The notes under the pieces: model-generated
Databases searched by the model: none
Told to the model about the DNA's origin: nothing
The model's input: the letters and a program-made list of their open reading frames with translations, nothing else
Part shown: positions 1 through 8,528 of the stretch, piece by piece
Layout: every line of letters starts with the position of its first letter
Numbering within the stretch: position 1 is the stretch's first letter
Position numbers and translations under genes: made by a program
Origin: an uncultured Atopobiaceae bacterium
GTDB lineage: Bacteria; Actinomycetota; Coriobacteriia; Coriobacteriales; Atopobiaceae
DNA: 64,000 nt
Assembly (NCBI GenBank): GCA_944322145.1
Contig: CALUNW010000003.1
Location: forward strand, 1 to 64,000
Reading direction: 5' to 3'

Positions 1-539
1 TCCTTGAGGCGGTCGTAGTCGCGCTTGAGCTCCCAGGCCCAGCTGCCGAACTTCATGCCAAAGGTCATGGGCTCGGCATGGATGCCGTGGGTGCGGCCCA
101 CGCAGAGGGTGTCGCGCTCCTCGAAGGCGCGGCGCTTGCAGATCTCGCCGAGCTTCTTGCAGTCCTCGATGAGGATGTCGGTTGCCTGGACGAGCTGGTA
201 GCACAGGGCCGTGTCGCCGAGGTCGGAGGAGGTCATGCCAAAGTGGACCCAGCGGGACGGCTTGGGCTCGCCCTCGGGCACGTCACGATCGATGTACTCG
301 CCCATGTTGGTGAGGAAGGCGATGACGTCGTGGTTGGTCACGGCCTCGATGGCGTCGACCTCGTCCTTGTTGAAGTCGGCGTGCTCGCGGATCCAGGCAG
401 CCTCCTCGCGCGTGATGCCGATCTTGCCCATCTCGGCGTGCGCCTCGCAGGCCAGGACCTCGATCTCCTGCCAGATGCGGTACTTGTTCTCGAGCGAGAA
501 GATGTGTCCCATCTCCGGACGGGTGTAGCGATCGATCAT
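1..539 (-). CDS. purB: Adenylosuccinate lyase, N-terminal part (cut by window edge)
   Basis: Adenylosuccinate lyase acts twice in purine synthesis: it splits SAICAR, and it splits adenylosuccinate to AMP, releasing fumarate each time. About 180 residues are visible, starting MIDRYTRPEM, followed by a stretch typical of PurB (residues about 75-95, with HFGMTSSDLGDT) and the TH-G-H-EP element near residue 145. This separates it from argininosuccinate lyase, which is also in the window. The ATG is preceded by a GAGGAGGCC-like ribosome binding site. The gene continues leftward out of the window. It is one of seven purine genes here, but separated from the others by argGH. Confidence 0.93.
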   Translation of the reverse strand, partial: MIDRYTRPEMGHIFSLENKYRIWQEIEVLACEAHAEMGKIGITREEAAWIREHADFNKDEVDAIEAVTNHDVIAFLTNMGEYIDRDVPEGEPKPSRWVHFGMTSSDLGDTALCYQLVQATDILIEDCKKLGEICKRRAFEERDTLCVGRTHGIHAEPMTFGMKFGSWAWELKRDYDRLK

Positions 540-709
540 GGAGGCCTCCTCGGCGTGAGCGCTCTGCTTCTTCCGTCCCTGATTCTACCTCAGGCGCACC
601 GCCGGGCGAGAAGAACGCGACGCCTCATGCTCTCACCACGAGCGGGGCCCCGCTTGTGCGAGGCCCCGAAGGCGCCGCCCGTCGGGCGACGTTTGGTTTT
701 CGCCTGCGT

Positions 710-2302
710 CTACGCGACGCGCCGGCGCACGACGACCGTTCCGGCGAGGGCCGCGGCCCCCATCACCGCGAGGCCGGCGGGAGCGGCGAGGTCAGCCTGG
801 TCCCCCGTCTCGGGGAGCCGCTCGGGAAGCTCGGACCAGAGCGCGTAGAGGGTGATGTTCGTCGTCACGGGCGCGGAGAAGTCGTAGGCGCAGCGCGCCC
901 ATCCGTCGTCGTAGAGGTACCAGCCCTCGAACTTCCAGCCCTTGAGCGTGGGGTCGGTCGGGCGGGCGACCGCCGTGCCACCCACGACCTCGACGGTCGC
1001 GTTCTTGGTGCTCTTGATGCAGTCGTCAAAGGTCACCGTGTAGACCGGGAGCTTGGGGATGACGAGTTCGGCAGCGGAGACCTCCTTGGTCAGAGCCTCG
1101 TCGGAGAAGAGCCTGCCGCAGGTGGCGCAGCCCCAGTGGGCGCGCGTCCCCTCGGCCTTGGCGGTAGCCGCCGCGGCCTCGTGGAAGACGGGGCTGTGCC
1201 CCAGCGCGGGCGTCGTCAGGGACGCGGCGTCCGTCGGCGTGGCCGCCGCCTCGGCGGCGAAGAGCGCGCCGCAGACGGCGCAGCGCCAGTGGGCCTTCGC
1301 GCCCGTCTCGGTGCACGTGGCAGCCTTCTCCGCCACGGCCTCGAGCTGATGGGCGGCCGGGATGGCCAGGTCCTCGGGCGCGACCTCCTGCGTCCCCTCG
1401 GCGTCGGCGAAGAGCGCGTCGCAGCCGGAGCACGCCCAGTGAGCCCGCGTGCCGTCGGCCGTGCACGTTGCGGGGATCTCCTCGACCGGTGCAAGGTCGT
1501 GGACGTGCTCGGGCTCGTCGGCGGGATCGGGGTCGGTGCTGGGCTCCGGGTCGGTGCCCGGTTCCGGGTCGGTGCCCGGTTCCGGGTCGGTGCCCGGCTC
1601 GGGCTCGTCGCCGCCCCGCGGGTCGGGATCGGCGCCCGGCTCGGGGTCGATGCCCGGGTCATCCGGGTCGACCTGCGTCGCCGGGTCAGGCTCGGACTCC
1701 TCCTCGGGAACCACGGACCAGACGCCGTCCTCCTCGACCGCAACGAACCCCTCGGCAAGGCAGTCCTCGGGCGGCTGCGCGGAGAAGCGGCCGCCCTCGA
1801 TGGCGCACGTGCCCTCGGCGATCACGGGGAACGACCCGTCGGGACCGTGGAGCGCGCCCGTCTGCGCCTCGCTGCCGTCACGCACCACGAGCATGCCGCC
1901 GCGCACCACGATCGACGCGGTGAGCTCGTGCCCGTTGAGATCGAGGGTCACCACCGTCGTGGTCACGAGCTGCCCGGACGCCTCAATGTCGGCGGCAAGA
2001 ACGACCTCCCCGCCGGAGTCGAGCTCGAGCGCCAGCTCATCGGCCGCCACGGCAACGCCGTCGGGGACAAACCCCGGACCGGGGTCGGGCGGCATGTCCT
2101 CCTCCGCCCCCTCGAAGACAAGCGCCTCCACCGTCGGCATCACGACGTCGTCAGACGTCTCGGTGACGACGGCCTCGGGAGAGCCGCCGGGGACATCACC
2201 CTCCATCGCATACGCGGCTGCGCCCTGGAGCGGCGCGAGGGCAAGCGCGGTGCCGAGAAGCACCGCGAAAGGCCATGCGGCCCATCTGCGATCCCGTCTC
2301 AT
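710..2302 (-). CDS. LPXTG-anchored surface protein with repeat modules
   Basis: A 530-residue secreted wall protein. The start chosen is the ATG before RRDRRWAAWP, giving a classic signal peptide (Arg-rich n-region, hydrophobic core, AYA-ME cleavage region); a longer upstream start would bury it. Then come a carbohydrate/adhesin-like region of unknown fold, an acidic Pro-rich linker of repeated (G/S)TDPEP units, three roughly 50-residue modules each with paired cysteines (HW-C--C--LF pattern), one InlB B-repeat-like domain (GWKFEGWYLYDDGWA), and a C-terminal sorting signal of LPETG, hydrophobic helix and RRR tail. A sortase would cleave after Thr and attach it to the wall. The class B-type sortase at 13.0-14.1 kb is the only candidate in the window. 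The ligand is unknown. Confidence 0.85.
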   Translation of the reverse strand: MRRDRRWAAWPFAVLLGTALALAPLQGAAAYAMEGDVPGGSPEAVVTETSDDVVMPTVEALVFEGAEEDMPPDPGPGFVPDGVAVAADELALELDSGGEVVLAADIEASGQLVTTTVVTLDLNGHELTASIVVRGGMLVVRDGSEAQTGALHGPDGSFPVIAEGTCAIEGGRFSAQPPEDCLAEGFVAVEEDGVWSVVPEEESEPDPATQVDPDDPGIDPEPGADPDPRGGDEPEPGTDPEPGTDPEPGTDPEPSTDPDPADEPEHVHDLAPVEEIPATCTADGTRAHWACSGCDALFADAEGTQEVAPEDLAIPAAHQLEAVAEKAATCTETGAKAHWRCAVCGALFAAEAAATPTDAASLTTPALGHSPVFHEAAAATAKAEGTRAHWGCATCGRLFSDEALTKEVSAAELVIPKLPVYTVTFDDCIKSTKNATVEVVGGTAVARPTDPTLKGWKFEGWYLYDDGWARCAYDFSAPVTTNITLYALWSELPERLPETGDQADLAAPAGLAVMGAAALAGTVVVRRRVA

Positions 2303-2423
2303 GATTCCCGCCCTTCTCGCGTAGGAAATGGGGATACCTACCAAGAAGATGCCCGGCTATTCAGGAATGCTTCAGCTGTTAAGCCCCTCGTCGGCAGGCG
2401 ATGCCAAGGAGTCGGCGGACGCG

Positions 2424-3815
2424 CTACGCGAGGCCGGCCTCGTCCTTATCAAGCGTGGTGCGCGCCTCCCCGAGCTGCACGACAACGGCATCGTGGCCAG
2501 TGCCGCCGTAGGTCACGCGGGCGTTGGCGATGCCGGCCGGGTCGAGGTCGCGGGCGATGTCCTCCTCGAACAGCGGGCTCGCGGCGGAAAACTCCTCCGC
2601 CGTGAGGTCCTCGAGGCCCTTCCCGTTTTTCTCGCAGTAGAGCACCAGCTCGCCCACCACGCGGTGCGCCTCGCGGAAGGGCATCCCCTTTTTGGCCAGG
2701 TAGTCGGCCACGTCCGTTGCTGCCGAGAAGCCCGTGCCCGCCTGCGCCAGCATGACGTCGGCGTTCACCGTCATGGTCTCGATCATGCCGGCCGCGATCT
2801 CCATGCAGTCGGAGAGCGTGCGCGCCGCGTCGAGCGGCCCCTCCTTGCATTCCTGAAGGTCCTTGTTGTAGGCGAGCGGCAGCGACTTCATGGTGGTGAG
2901 CAGAGCCATCAGGTCGCCGTAGACGCGTCCGGTCTTGCCGCGCGTGAGCTCGGCGAAGTCAGGGTTCTTCTTCTGCGGCATGATCGAGGAGCCGGTGGAG
3001 TAGGCGTCGGAGAGCGTGATGAAGCCGAACTCGGTGGAGCTCCACAGCACGATCTCCTCGCAGAGGCGCGAGAGGTGCATCATGGAGACGGCGCAGGCGT
3101 ACTCTAGGTCGAGCAGGTAGTCGCGGTCAGAGACGGCGTCGAGCGAGTTGGGGATCGCACGCGAGAAGCCCAGGAGCTCCGTGGTGCGCGCGCGGTCGAG
3201 CGGATAGGTCGTGCCGGCGAGCGCCGCGGCGCCGAGCGGGTTGGCGTCGGCGGCCGTGCGCGCCGAGACCAGGCGCGTGTGGTCGCGCGCGAACATCCAG
3301 AAGTACGCGAGCAGGTGGTGGGAGAGCAGCACCGGCTGGGCGTGCTGGAGGTGCGTGTAGCCGGGCATCACGACGTCAAGGTTCTTCTCGGCAGCATCAA
3401 GCAGGACGCGGCGCAGCGCCACGTTGCCGGCGATCAGGTGGTCGCAGAGGTCCTTGGCCAGCAGGCGAATGTCCGTGGCGACCTGGTCGTTGCGGGAGCG
3501 GCCCGTGTGGAGGCGCGCGCCGGGGGTGCCGATGTCGCGCGTGAGGGCACCCTCGACGGCCATGTGGACGTCCTCGTCGTTGACGTCCCAGACGAAGGTG
3601 CCGTCCGCGATCTGTCCGGCGATGCGCTCGAGGCCCGCGTCGATGGCTGCCTGGTCGTCGGCGGAGATGATGCCCTGCTCGGCGAGCATGCGCGCGTGGG
3701 CGCGGCTGCCGGCGATGTCCTGGGCGGCCATGGCCTTGTCGACCTCGAGACTCGCGCCAAACTCCTGCGTGAACGCGTCCACGCCCTTCTCGAACCTACC
3801 GCCCCACAGCGCCAT
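2424..3815 (-). CDS. argH: Argininosuccinate lyase
   Basis: Last step of arginine synthesis: argininosuccinate to arginine plus fumarate, in the cytoplasm. The protein has 463 residues, the usual length. It starts MALWGGRFEKG and carries the fumarase/aspartase superfamily signature GSSIMPQKKNP, with the catalytic serine loop, and the HTGRSRNDQ substrate motif. The ATG is chosen because an AGGAAGGAG ribosome binding site lies 6 nt upstream; a longer in-frame start exists but would add an atypical extension. argG lies upstream on the same strand but is separated by an unrelated gene flanked by palindromes, so an ancestral argGH pair looks split. Confidence 0.95.
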   Translation of the reverse strand: MALWGGRFEKGVDAFTQEFGASLEVDKAMAAQDIAGSRAHARMLAEQGIISADDQAAIDAGLERIAGQIADGTFVWDVNDEDVHMAVEGALTRDIGTPGARLHTGRSRNDQVATDIRLLAKDLCDHLIAGNVALRRVLLDAAEKNLDVVMPGYTHLQHAQPVLLSHHLLAYFWMFARDHTRLVSARTAADANPLGAAALAGTTYPLDRARTTELLGFSRAIPNSLDAVSDRDYLLDLEYACAVSMMHLSRLCEEIVLWSSTEFGFITLSDAYSTGSSIMPQKKNPDFAELTRGKTGRVYGDLMALLTTMKSLPLAYNKDLQECKEGPLDAARTLSDCMEIAAGMIETMTVNADVMLAQAGTGFSAATDVADYLAKKGMPFREAHRVVGELVLYCEKNGKGLEDLTAEEFSAASPLFEEDIARDLDPAGIANARVTYGGTGHDAVVVQLGEARTTLDKDEAGLA

Positions 3816-3904
3816 GCCGGCTCCTTCCTCGTGTTTTGTCGCGTCTAGCTTACCAAAGGGACGGCAAGGCTCCCCTCGGCGGAGCGCAGGGGGCAGCAGG
3901 CCCA

Positions 3905-3975
3905 TTCGTAACGCACACGTTTTCGAAATATGCTTGGTATTCGACGTCGAAATCGTCAAACGTGTACGTTACGAA
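3905..3975. repeat. Imperfect palindrome A flanking the AbiEi-like gene
   Basis: Arms at 3905-3922 and 3958-3975 pair over 17 of 18 positions (left core GTAACGCACACGTTT, right core AAACGTGTACGTTAC) around a 35-nt centre that itself contains TCGAAAT/ATTCGA repeats. A second element with the same arm sequences, the same orientation and the same single C/T mismatch lies at 5230-5296, on the other side of the gene at 4007-5164. It may be a mobile-element end, an operator pair or a terminator; the sequence alone does not decide. Confidence 0.75.
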
Positions 3976-4006
3976 ACCGTATGCGCCACATCTAAGCCAG
4001 CCGCCC

Positions 4007-5164
4007 TCAGAACGCGACCGCCGTCTCCTCGGCGTAAGCTTGGCCGAAGGCGCGCTCCTCGCGATCCTGCATAACGCGCGCATAGCGCGGAGCCTCGCTC
4101 CACGGAAGGATCGACCACAGCGTTTCTTGGCGCCGTTCGACAAGCGGCGCCGACTCCAAGGTCAGCCAAGAGCTCGCTGGCGCCCCGCGCCCCAACGCGC
4201 GCAGCAGCGAAAGGGCCTCGAACACCAGCGCGTCGCACCCGCCCTCGTGGAAGAGGTCCTCGCTCGTCACGGGAAGAACCACAAGGCCGGACGCAGCGAG
4301 CTCCCTGTTTCTCCGCAGGTCGTCGACGTATTTCTCGCGCACTAGGCGCAGGGCGCGCGCAAGCTCGCTCTCCGTCCGGGAGGCGGCGATCGACGCAAGG
4401 TCAAAGTGGGCTCGTCCGTCATAGTTGAAGCCGAGTGGCGACCCCACGAGCTCGATGTCGGGAACGCGCGAGGAGGGGCTCCCCCTCTCGACGAGGTAGG
4501 GAGCGTTCTCGCGCCGAACGTTAAGGGCCACAGGGCCCAGTCCATATCCGTACTCCTCGACAGGCAGGGCGAGCATCGTCGCCAAGACCGCCTCCATGGG
4601 GGACCACGCGTTGTCCGCCACGTACGCGAGGCGCTCCAGCGCGAGGCTGCGGGCATGACCGAAGTAGCGGCATTCCCGCACGAACCCCCGAATCCGGTCG
4701 ACATTCGTTGCGGGGGCAAGATCAAAGGTGACGTCGCCCGTTCGCGGGCGGCAAGGGTCACGGCCAAACGTCCCGCAGAGCTCATAGCCGAGCATCACGT
4801 GCGCCGGAGCGGGCATGACCGGAGCCATCTCCAGGAAGAGCAGCTCGGGACCAGCCACGGCAAGGCCGTTTCCCAGGTCAAGGAAGGCCTCGTGCGGCAG
4901 CCCCGCCCCATAGACGGTGCTCAAGAAGAACGATGCGCGCGGTCGAAAGGCTCGTCCCGGAACCGCTATCTCCAGCGGCTTGTGTTCGCTGGGAGGCCCG
5001 TCGAGCGCGAGCTCCCCCGTCGGGACGAGCTCGGCCCTCCAGCGCTGGCGCGGGCGAGGGTCGGGCACGAGGGGGTCACACCGGCGCAGCGCAGTGAGCG
5101 CCTGGCGACGGCGCAGGTCGCGCAGCAGCCGTAGCCCTGACGACTTGTTAACGGAGAGGCGCAT
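4007..5164 (-). CDS. AbiEi/DUF559-like hypothetical protein (possible nuclease or TA-related)
   Basis: A 385-residue protein I recognise only loosely. The N-terminal part (about residues 1-180) resembles the transcription-regulator-like fold of AbiEi-type antitoxins. The C-terminal part (about 215-340) resembles DUF559/Vsr-like endonuclease-fold domains: a PDIEL strand, a NYDGRAHFD motif with conserved acidic residues, then a long basic helix (REKYVDDLRRNREL) and a VLPVTSEDL strand. Catalytic activity is unproven. The start at 5164 is chosen for a GGGAGGT ribosome binding site; an in-frame start at 5260 would run through palindrome B. The gene sits alone between argG and argH, bracketed by palindromes A and B, which suggests an inserted defence or selfish module. 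Confidence 0.5.
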   Translation of the reverse strand: MRLSVNKSSGLRLLRDLRRRQALTALRRCDPLVPDPRPRQRWRAELVPTGELALDGPPSEHKPLEIAVPGRAFRPRASFFLSTVYGAGLPHEAFLDLGNGLAVAGPELLFLEMAPVMPAPAHVMLGYELCGTFGRDPCRPRTGDVTFDLAPATNVDRIRGFVRECRYFGHARSLALERLAYVADNAWSPMEAVLATMLALPVEEYGYGLGPVALNVRRENAPYLVERGSPSSRVPDIELVGSPLGFNYDGRAHFDLASIAASRTESELARALRLVREKYVDDLRRNRELAASGLVVLPVTSEDLFHEGGCDALVFEALSLLRALGRGAPASSWLTLESAPLVERRQETLWSILPWSEAPRYARVMQDREERAFGQAYAEETAVAF

Positions 5165-5229
5165 GGGCGGACCTCCCATGACGGCGCGGCAATCCGGAGC
5201 AGCAGCTTCACATGAAGGCTCTGAAACGA

Positions 5230-5296
5230 GAGTAACGCACACGTTTGGACGTTTTGCCAAAGATTCTCAGCTCGTTGCCCCAAACGTGTACGTTAT
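5230..5296. repeat. Imperfect palindrome B flanking the AbiEi-like gene
   Basis: Arms at about 5233-5248 and 5280-5295 match over 15 of 16 positions (TAACGCACACGTTTGG against CCAAACGTGTACGTTA), with a 31-nt centre. Arm sequence, orientation and mismatch position repeat those of element A at 3905-3975, while the centres differ. It lies upstream of the AbiEi-like gene and could act as its operator, or mark one end of an insertion. Confidence 0.75.
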
Positions 5297-5325
5297 CGCC
5301 GGACACGGTGGGGCGGCGCACACGA

Positions 5326-5355
5326 CGGCCGGCCGAGAGCATCCCCGGCCGGCCG
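5326..5355 (-). terminator. GC hairpin downstream of argG
   Basis: Perfect 10-bp arms (CGGCCGGCCG twice, itself self-complementary) with a 10-nt loop lie 30 nt past the argG stop. There is no U-tract on either strand, so it may pause or stabilise RNA rather than terminate on its own. Confidence 0.4.
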
Positions 5356-5384
5356 CAGCAGGCAACGTTGTCGGCGCCGACGCC

Positions 5385-6614
<1,230 letters not shown>

Positions 6615-6651
6615 GATGTTCCCTTTCGCTTCTGGGTATTGGATGCGTCTA

Positions 6652-6678
6652 CACAAGAATGCCCCGACGTCGCGGGGC
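6652..6678 (-). terminator. Candidate attenuator hairpin before argG
   Basis: On the minus strand the sequence GCCCCG-CGACGT-CGGGGC forms a 6-bp perfect GC stem, followed by AUUCUUGU, a weak U-rich tail. It lies between the stop codon of the Arg-rich leader open reading frame (6713) and the argG start (6614), where an attenuator would be expected. The loop is small and the tail poor, so strength is uncertain. Confidence 0.45.
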
Positions 6679-6712
6679 GCAGGAGCTCGATCTGTCGAGA
6701 AGAACCGTCAAG

Positions 6713-6811
6713 CTAGAGCGTCGCACGCGACATCGCGGGCGTGATTCGTCGCATCTGGCGTCGGGCGAGCTGGAAGGAGGCGGCACACGCGTGCGCGCTG
6801 TGAACGTTCAT
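6713..6811 (-). CDS. Candidate arginine leader peptide (32 aa) for argG
   Basis: The small frame starts at an ATG with a strong AGGAGG ribosome binding site 9 nt upstream and encodes 32 residues ending in TAG. Five residues are arginine, four of them in the run RRQMRR (residues 17-22), read by CGA, CGC, CGA, CGA; CGA is normally a rare codon in GC-rich genomes. A GC hairpin follows before argG. Established precedent: amino-acid leader peptides rich in the end-product residue couple ribosome stalling to termination. That this one controls argG is inference. It is too short for ordinary gene finders. Confidence 0.55.
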   Translation of the reverse strand: MNVHSAHACAASFQLARRQMRRITPAMSRATL

Positions 6812-6877
6812 CAACGTTGGCCTCCTCAGTAGTTGAGCGGGCGCGGGCTATTGGCCCGCGGCTGTCTGACGTGGCTG

Positions 6878-6883
6878 ACTATA
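6878..6883 (-). promoter_or_regulatory. Candidate -10 box for the argG leader transcript
   Basis: TATAGT on the minus strand, placing the transcript start near 6871, about 60 nt before the leader peptide. No convincing -35 box is seen. A short hairpin (CGCGGGC-CAATA-GCCCGCG) would form at the 5' end of the transcript. Confidence 0.35.
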
Positions 6884-6936
6884 GGACAGGCGCACGCACG
6901 CGGCGAGAAGTGACTCCTTATGGAAACAATTCGGGC

Positions 6937-7011
6937 CGCGTGACAATTAGGACAGGTTAAGTTGTCACACGAGTGCGGTGTGACAACTTAACCTGTCCTA
7001 ATTTTCACGCG
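6937..7011. repeat. Nested palindrome, GGACAG family copy 1
   Basis: Arms of 34 bp (6937-6970 and 6978-7011) pair with one mismatch around a 7-nt loop. Each arm is itself nearly palindromic (GTGACAA--TTGTCAC) around the core AGGACAGG. Its core and inner arm are shared with the copy at 26736-26844. The right arm contains the TAG stop codon (6998-7000) of the ribbon-helix-helix gene. Confidence 0.85.
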
Positions 7012-7186
7012 ACTCCTGGCCTTCGCCAGCCTTTCCGCGCGGCAGGCGGCCTGCGCGACGCAGGGCGTCGCGCAGGATCCACTCGACCTGGCCGTTGGCG
7101 CTACGCATCTCGTCCGCAGCCCAGCGCTCCACCGCGGCCCAGACCTCCGGGTCTATGCGGAGCGGATATTGCTTGCGGGCGGCCAC
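6998..7186 (-). CDS. Small ribbon-helix-helix (Arc-like) DNA-binding protein
   Basis: A 62-residue basic protein starting at GTG. The sequence [20 protein letters not shown] fits a beta-strand followed by helix A of the Arc/MetJ ribbon-helix-helix fold, then [17 protein letters not shown] as helix B. Such proteins bind DNA as dimers and often act as antitoxins or local repressors. It begins 12 nt after the stop of the SPFH gene and is surely cotranscribed with it, a pairing familiar from actinobacteria. Its stop codon lies inside a long palindrome, so the last few residues may have been replaced by that insertion. Confidence 0.7.
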   Translation of the reverse strand: MAARKQYPLRIDPEVWAAVERWAADEMRSANGQVEWILRDALRRAGRLPRGKAGEGQESREN

Positions 7187-7198
7187 GTTCTTCTCGCC

Positions 7199-8218
7199 TT
7201 ACTGGTAGAGGGAGCCGGTGTTGAGGACGGGCTGGGCCTCGGACTCGCCACAGAGGACGACCATCAGGTTCGAGGCCATCACAGCCTTGCGGTCGTCGTC
7301 GAACTCCACCACGCCGCCGTCGGAGAGCTCCTTGAGCGCCATGTCCACCATGGAGACCGCGCCCTCGACGATCTTCTTGCGCGCGGCGATGATGGCTTCG
7401 GCCTGCTGGCGGCGCAGCATGGCCTGGGCGATCTCCGGCGCGTAGGCGAGGTGCGTGAGGCGGGCGTCGTCCACCGAGACGCCGGCCGGGGCCAGGCGAC
7501 GGTCGAGCTCCTCCTTGAGGGACTCGGAGACCTCCTCGATGTTGGAGCGCAGCGTGATGGAGCTGTTGGAGGCATCGTCGTCCTCCATGTGGTCATAGGC
7601 GTAGATGCTCGCCACGTGGCGCAGCGCGGTCTCGGTCTGCATGGACACGTAGCTCGGGTAGTGGTCCACGTCGAAGAGGGCCTTGGCGGTGTCGGCCACG
7701 TGCCAGACCACGACGGTCGCGATCTCGATGGGGTTGCCCATCTTGTCGTTGACCTTGAGACGGTCGCCGTTGAGGGTACGGGCGCGCAGGGAGACCTTGG
7801 TGGAGAGCGCCTTTGCGGCCGCGGCTGCCTTCACGGACGGGGTGCCCTCCTCCAGGCTCACGTCGATGGAGGCGCCGGTGCCGTCCGAGCCAAGGCTGTG
7901 GCTATAGAAGGGGTTGACCCAGTAGAAGCCGGACTCGCGTACGGTGCCCACGTAGTTGCCAAAGAGCACGAGCACGCGGGCCTGCCCCGGCTGCAGCGAG
8001 AAGAAGCCGCAGGAGACGACGATGGCCACGACGAGCAGCACGATGCCGCCAGTGAGCAGCGCGGGCCCCGTGACGGGCGCGGGCACACCGGCCTCCTCGG
8101 CGGTGGCGAGGATGATGATGCCCTGGACCATGCCCCAGATGGCGGCGGCGTACGCGACGAGGGTGACGAAGAGCATGGGCCAGCCGGACGCGGCGCGGGC
8201 CTGCTTCTCTACGGTCAT
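7199..8218 (-). CDS. SPFH/Band-7 domain membrane protein
   Basis: A 339-residue protein with two N-terminal membrane helices (about residues 14-38 and 52-72), followed by an SPFH/prohibitin domain. Evidence includes the PGQARVLVLFGNYVGTVRESGFYWVNPFY region, the later DKMGNPIEIATVVVWHV strand, and a C-terminal coiled segment with AYAPEIAQAMLRRQQAEAIIAAR. Family members assemble into membrane rings or microdomains and may scaffold proteases. The ATG follows an AAAGGAAC site. A ribbon-helix-helix gene follows 12 nt downstream. No specific partner can be named. Confidence 0.88.
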   Translation of the reverse strand: MTVEKQARAASGWPMLFVTLVAYAAAIWGMVQGIIILATAEEAGVPAPVTGPALLTGGIVLLVVAIVVSCGFFSLQPGQARVLVLFGNYVGTVRESGFYWVNPFYSHSLGSDGTGASIDVSLEEGTPSVKAAAAAKALSTKVSLRARTLNGDRLKVNDKMGNPIEIATVVVWHVADTAKALFDVDHYPSYVSMQTETALRHVASIYAYDHMEDDDASNSSITLRSNIEEVSESLKEELDRRLAPAGVSVDDARLTHLAYAPEIAQAMLRRQQAEAIIAARKKIVEGAVSMVDMALKELSDGGVVEFDDDRKAVMASNLMVVLCGESEAQPVLNTGSLYQ

Positions 8219-8381
8219 TGCAGTTCCTTTCCTGGTGTCGGGTGCGCCCCGGGGTGGGCGTCCTCGACTGATGCCATTGTGATATCACATTGGTTTCTTC
8301 TTCACAAGCGTCAGGCGAGAGGGGGCTCATGGTCGGCGAGCGGCGAGGCGAGGGCGACGGGGAGTGGGCCCGATTGAGAAA

Positions 8382-8463
8382 TGTACGACCTTTCGAACTG
8401 CTGTTTGTGTATTGGGATGTAGAATTAAACGATTAAGTTTGTATGCCTTACGGAGGTCGTACA
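8382..8463. repeat. Spaced inverted repeat upstream of rlmD
   Basis: Perfect 10-bp arms TGTACGACCT (8382-8391) and AGGTCGTACA (8454-8463) are separated by 62 nt of unusually AT-rich sequence. This lies in the 310-bp gap between the SPFH gene and rlmD; nothing else is evident there apart from the promoter noted next. It could be a regulator binding pair. Confidence 0.4.
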
Positions 8464-8515
8464 AAAGTCGGGACAGCCCGCGCTGCCGAGGACTTCCGGG
8501 CCTCCGGGAGGCAGG

Positions 8516-8521
8516 TATACT
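8516..8521 (+). promoter_or_regulatory. -10 box for a probably leaderless rlmD transcript
   Basis: TATACT ends 7 nt before the rlmD ATG at 8529, which puts the predicted transcript start at or next to the start codon. No ribosome binding site lies at normal distance; a GGGAGG is 17 nt away. Leaderless mRNAs are common in actinobacteria. Confidence 0.5.
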
Positions 8522-8528
8522 GGGCCGT

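Noticed and set aside
656-2605. A 649-codon plus-strand frame opposite the LPXTG gene
   Set aside because: Its Arg/Gly/Val repeats are the reverse complement of the TDPEP repeats; the minus strand has a signal peptide and sorting signal.
7187-7195. GAGAAGAAC acting as the ribosome binding site of the ribbon-helix-helix gene
   Set aside because: It directly abuts the GTG and has poor complementarity to the 16S tail; translational coupling to the SPFH gene is simpler.
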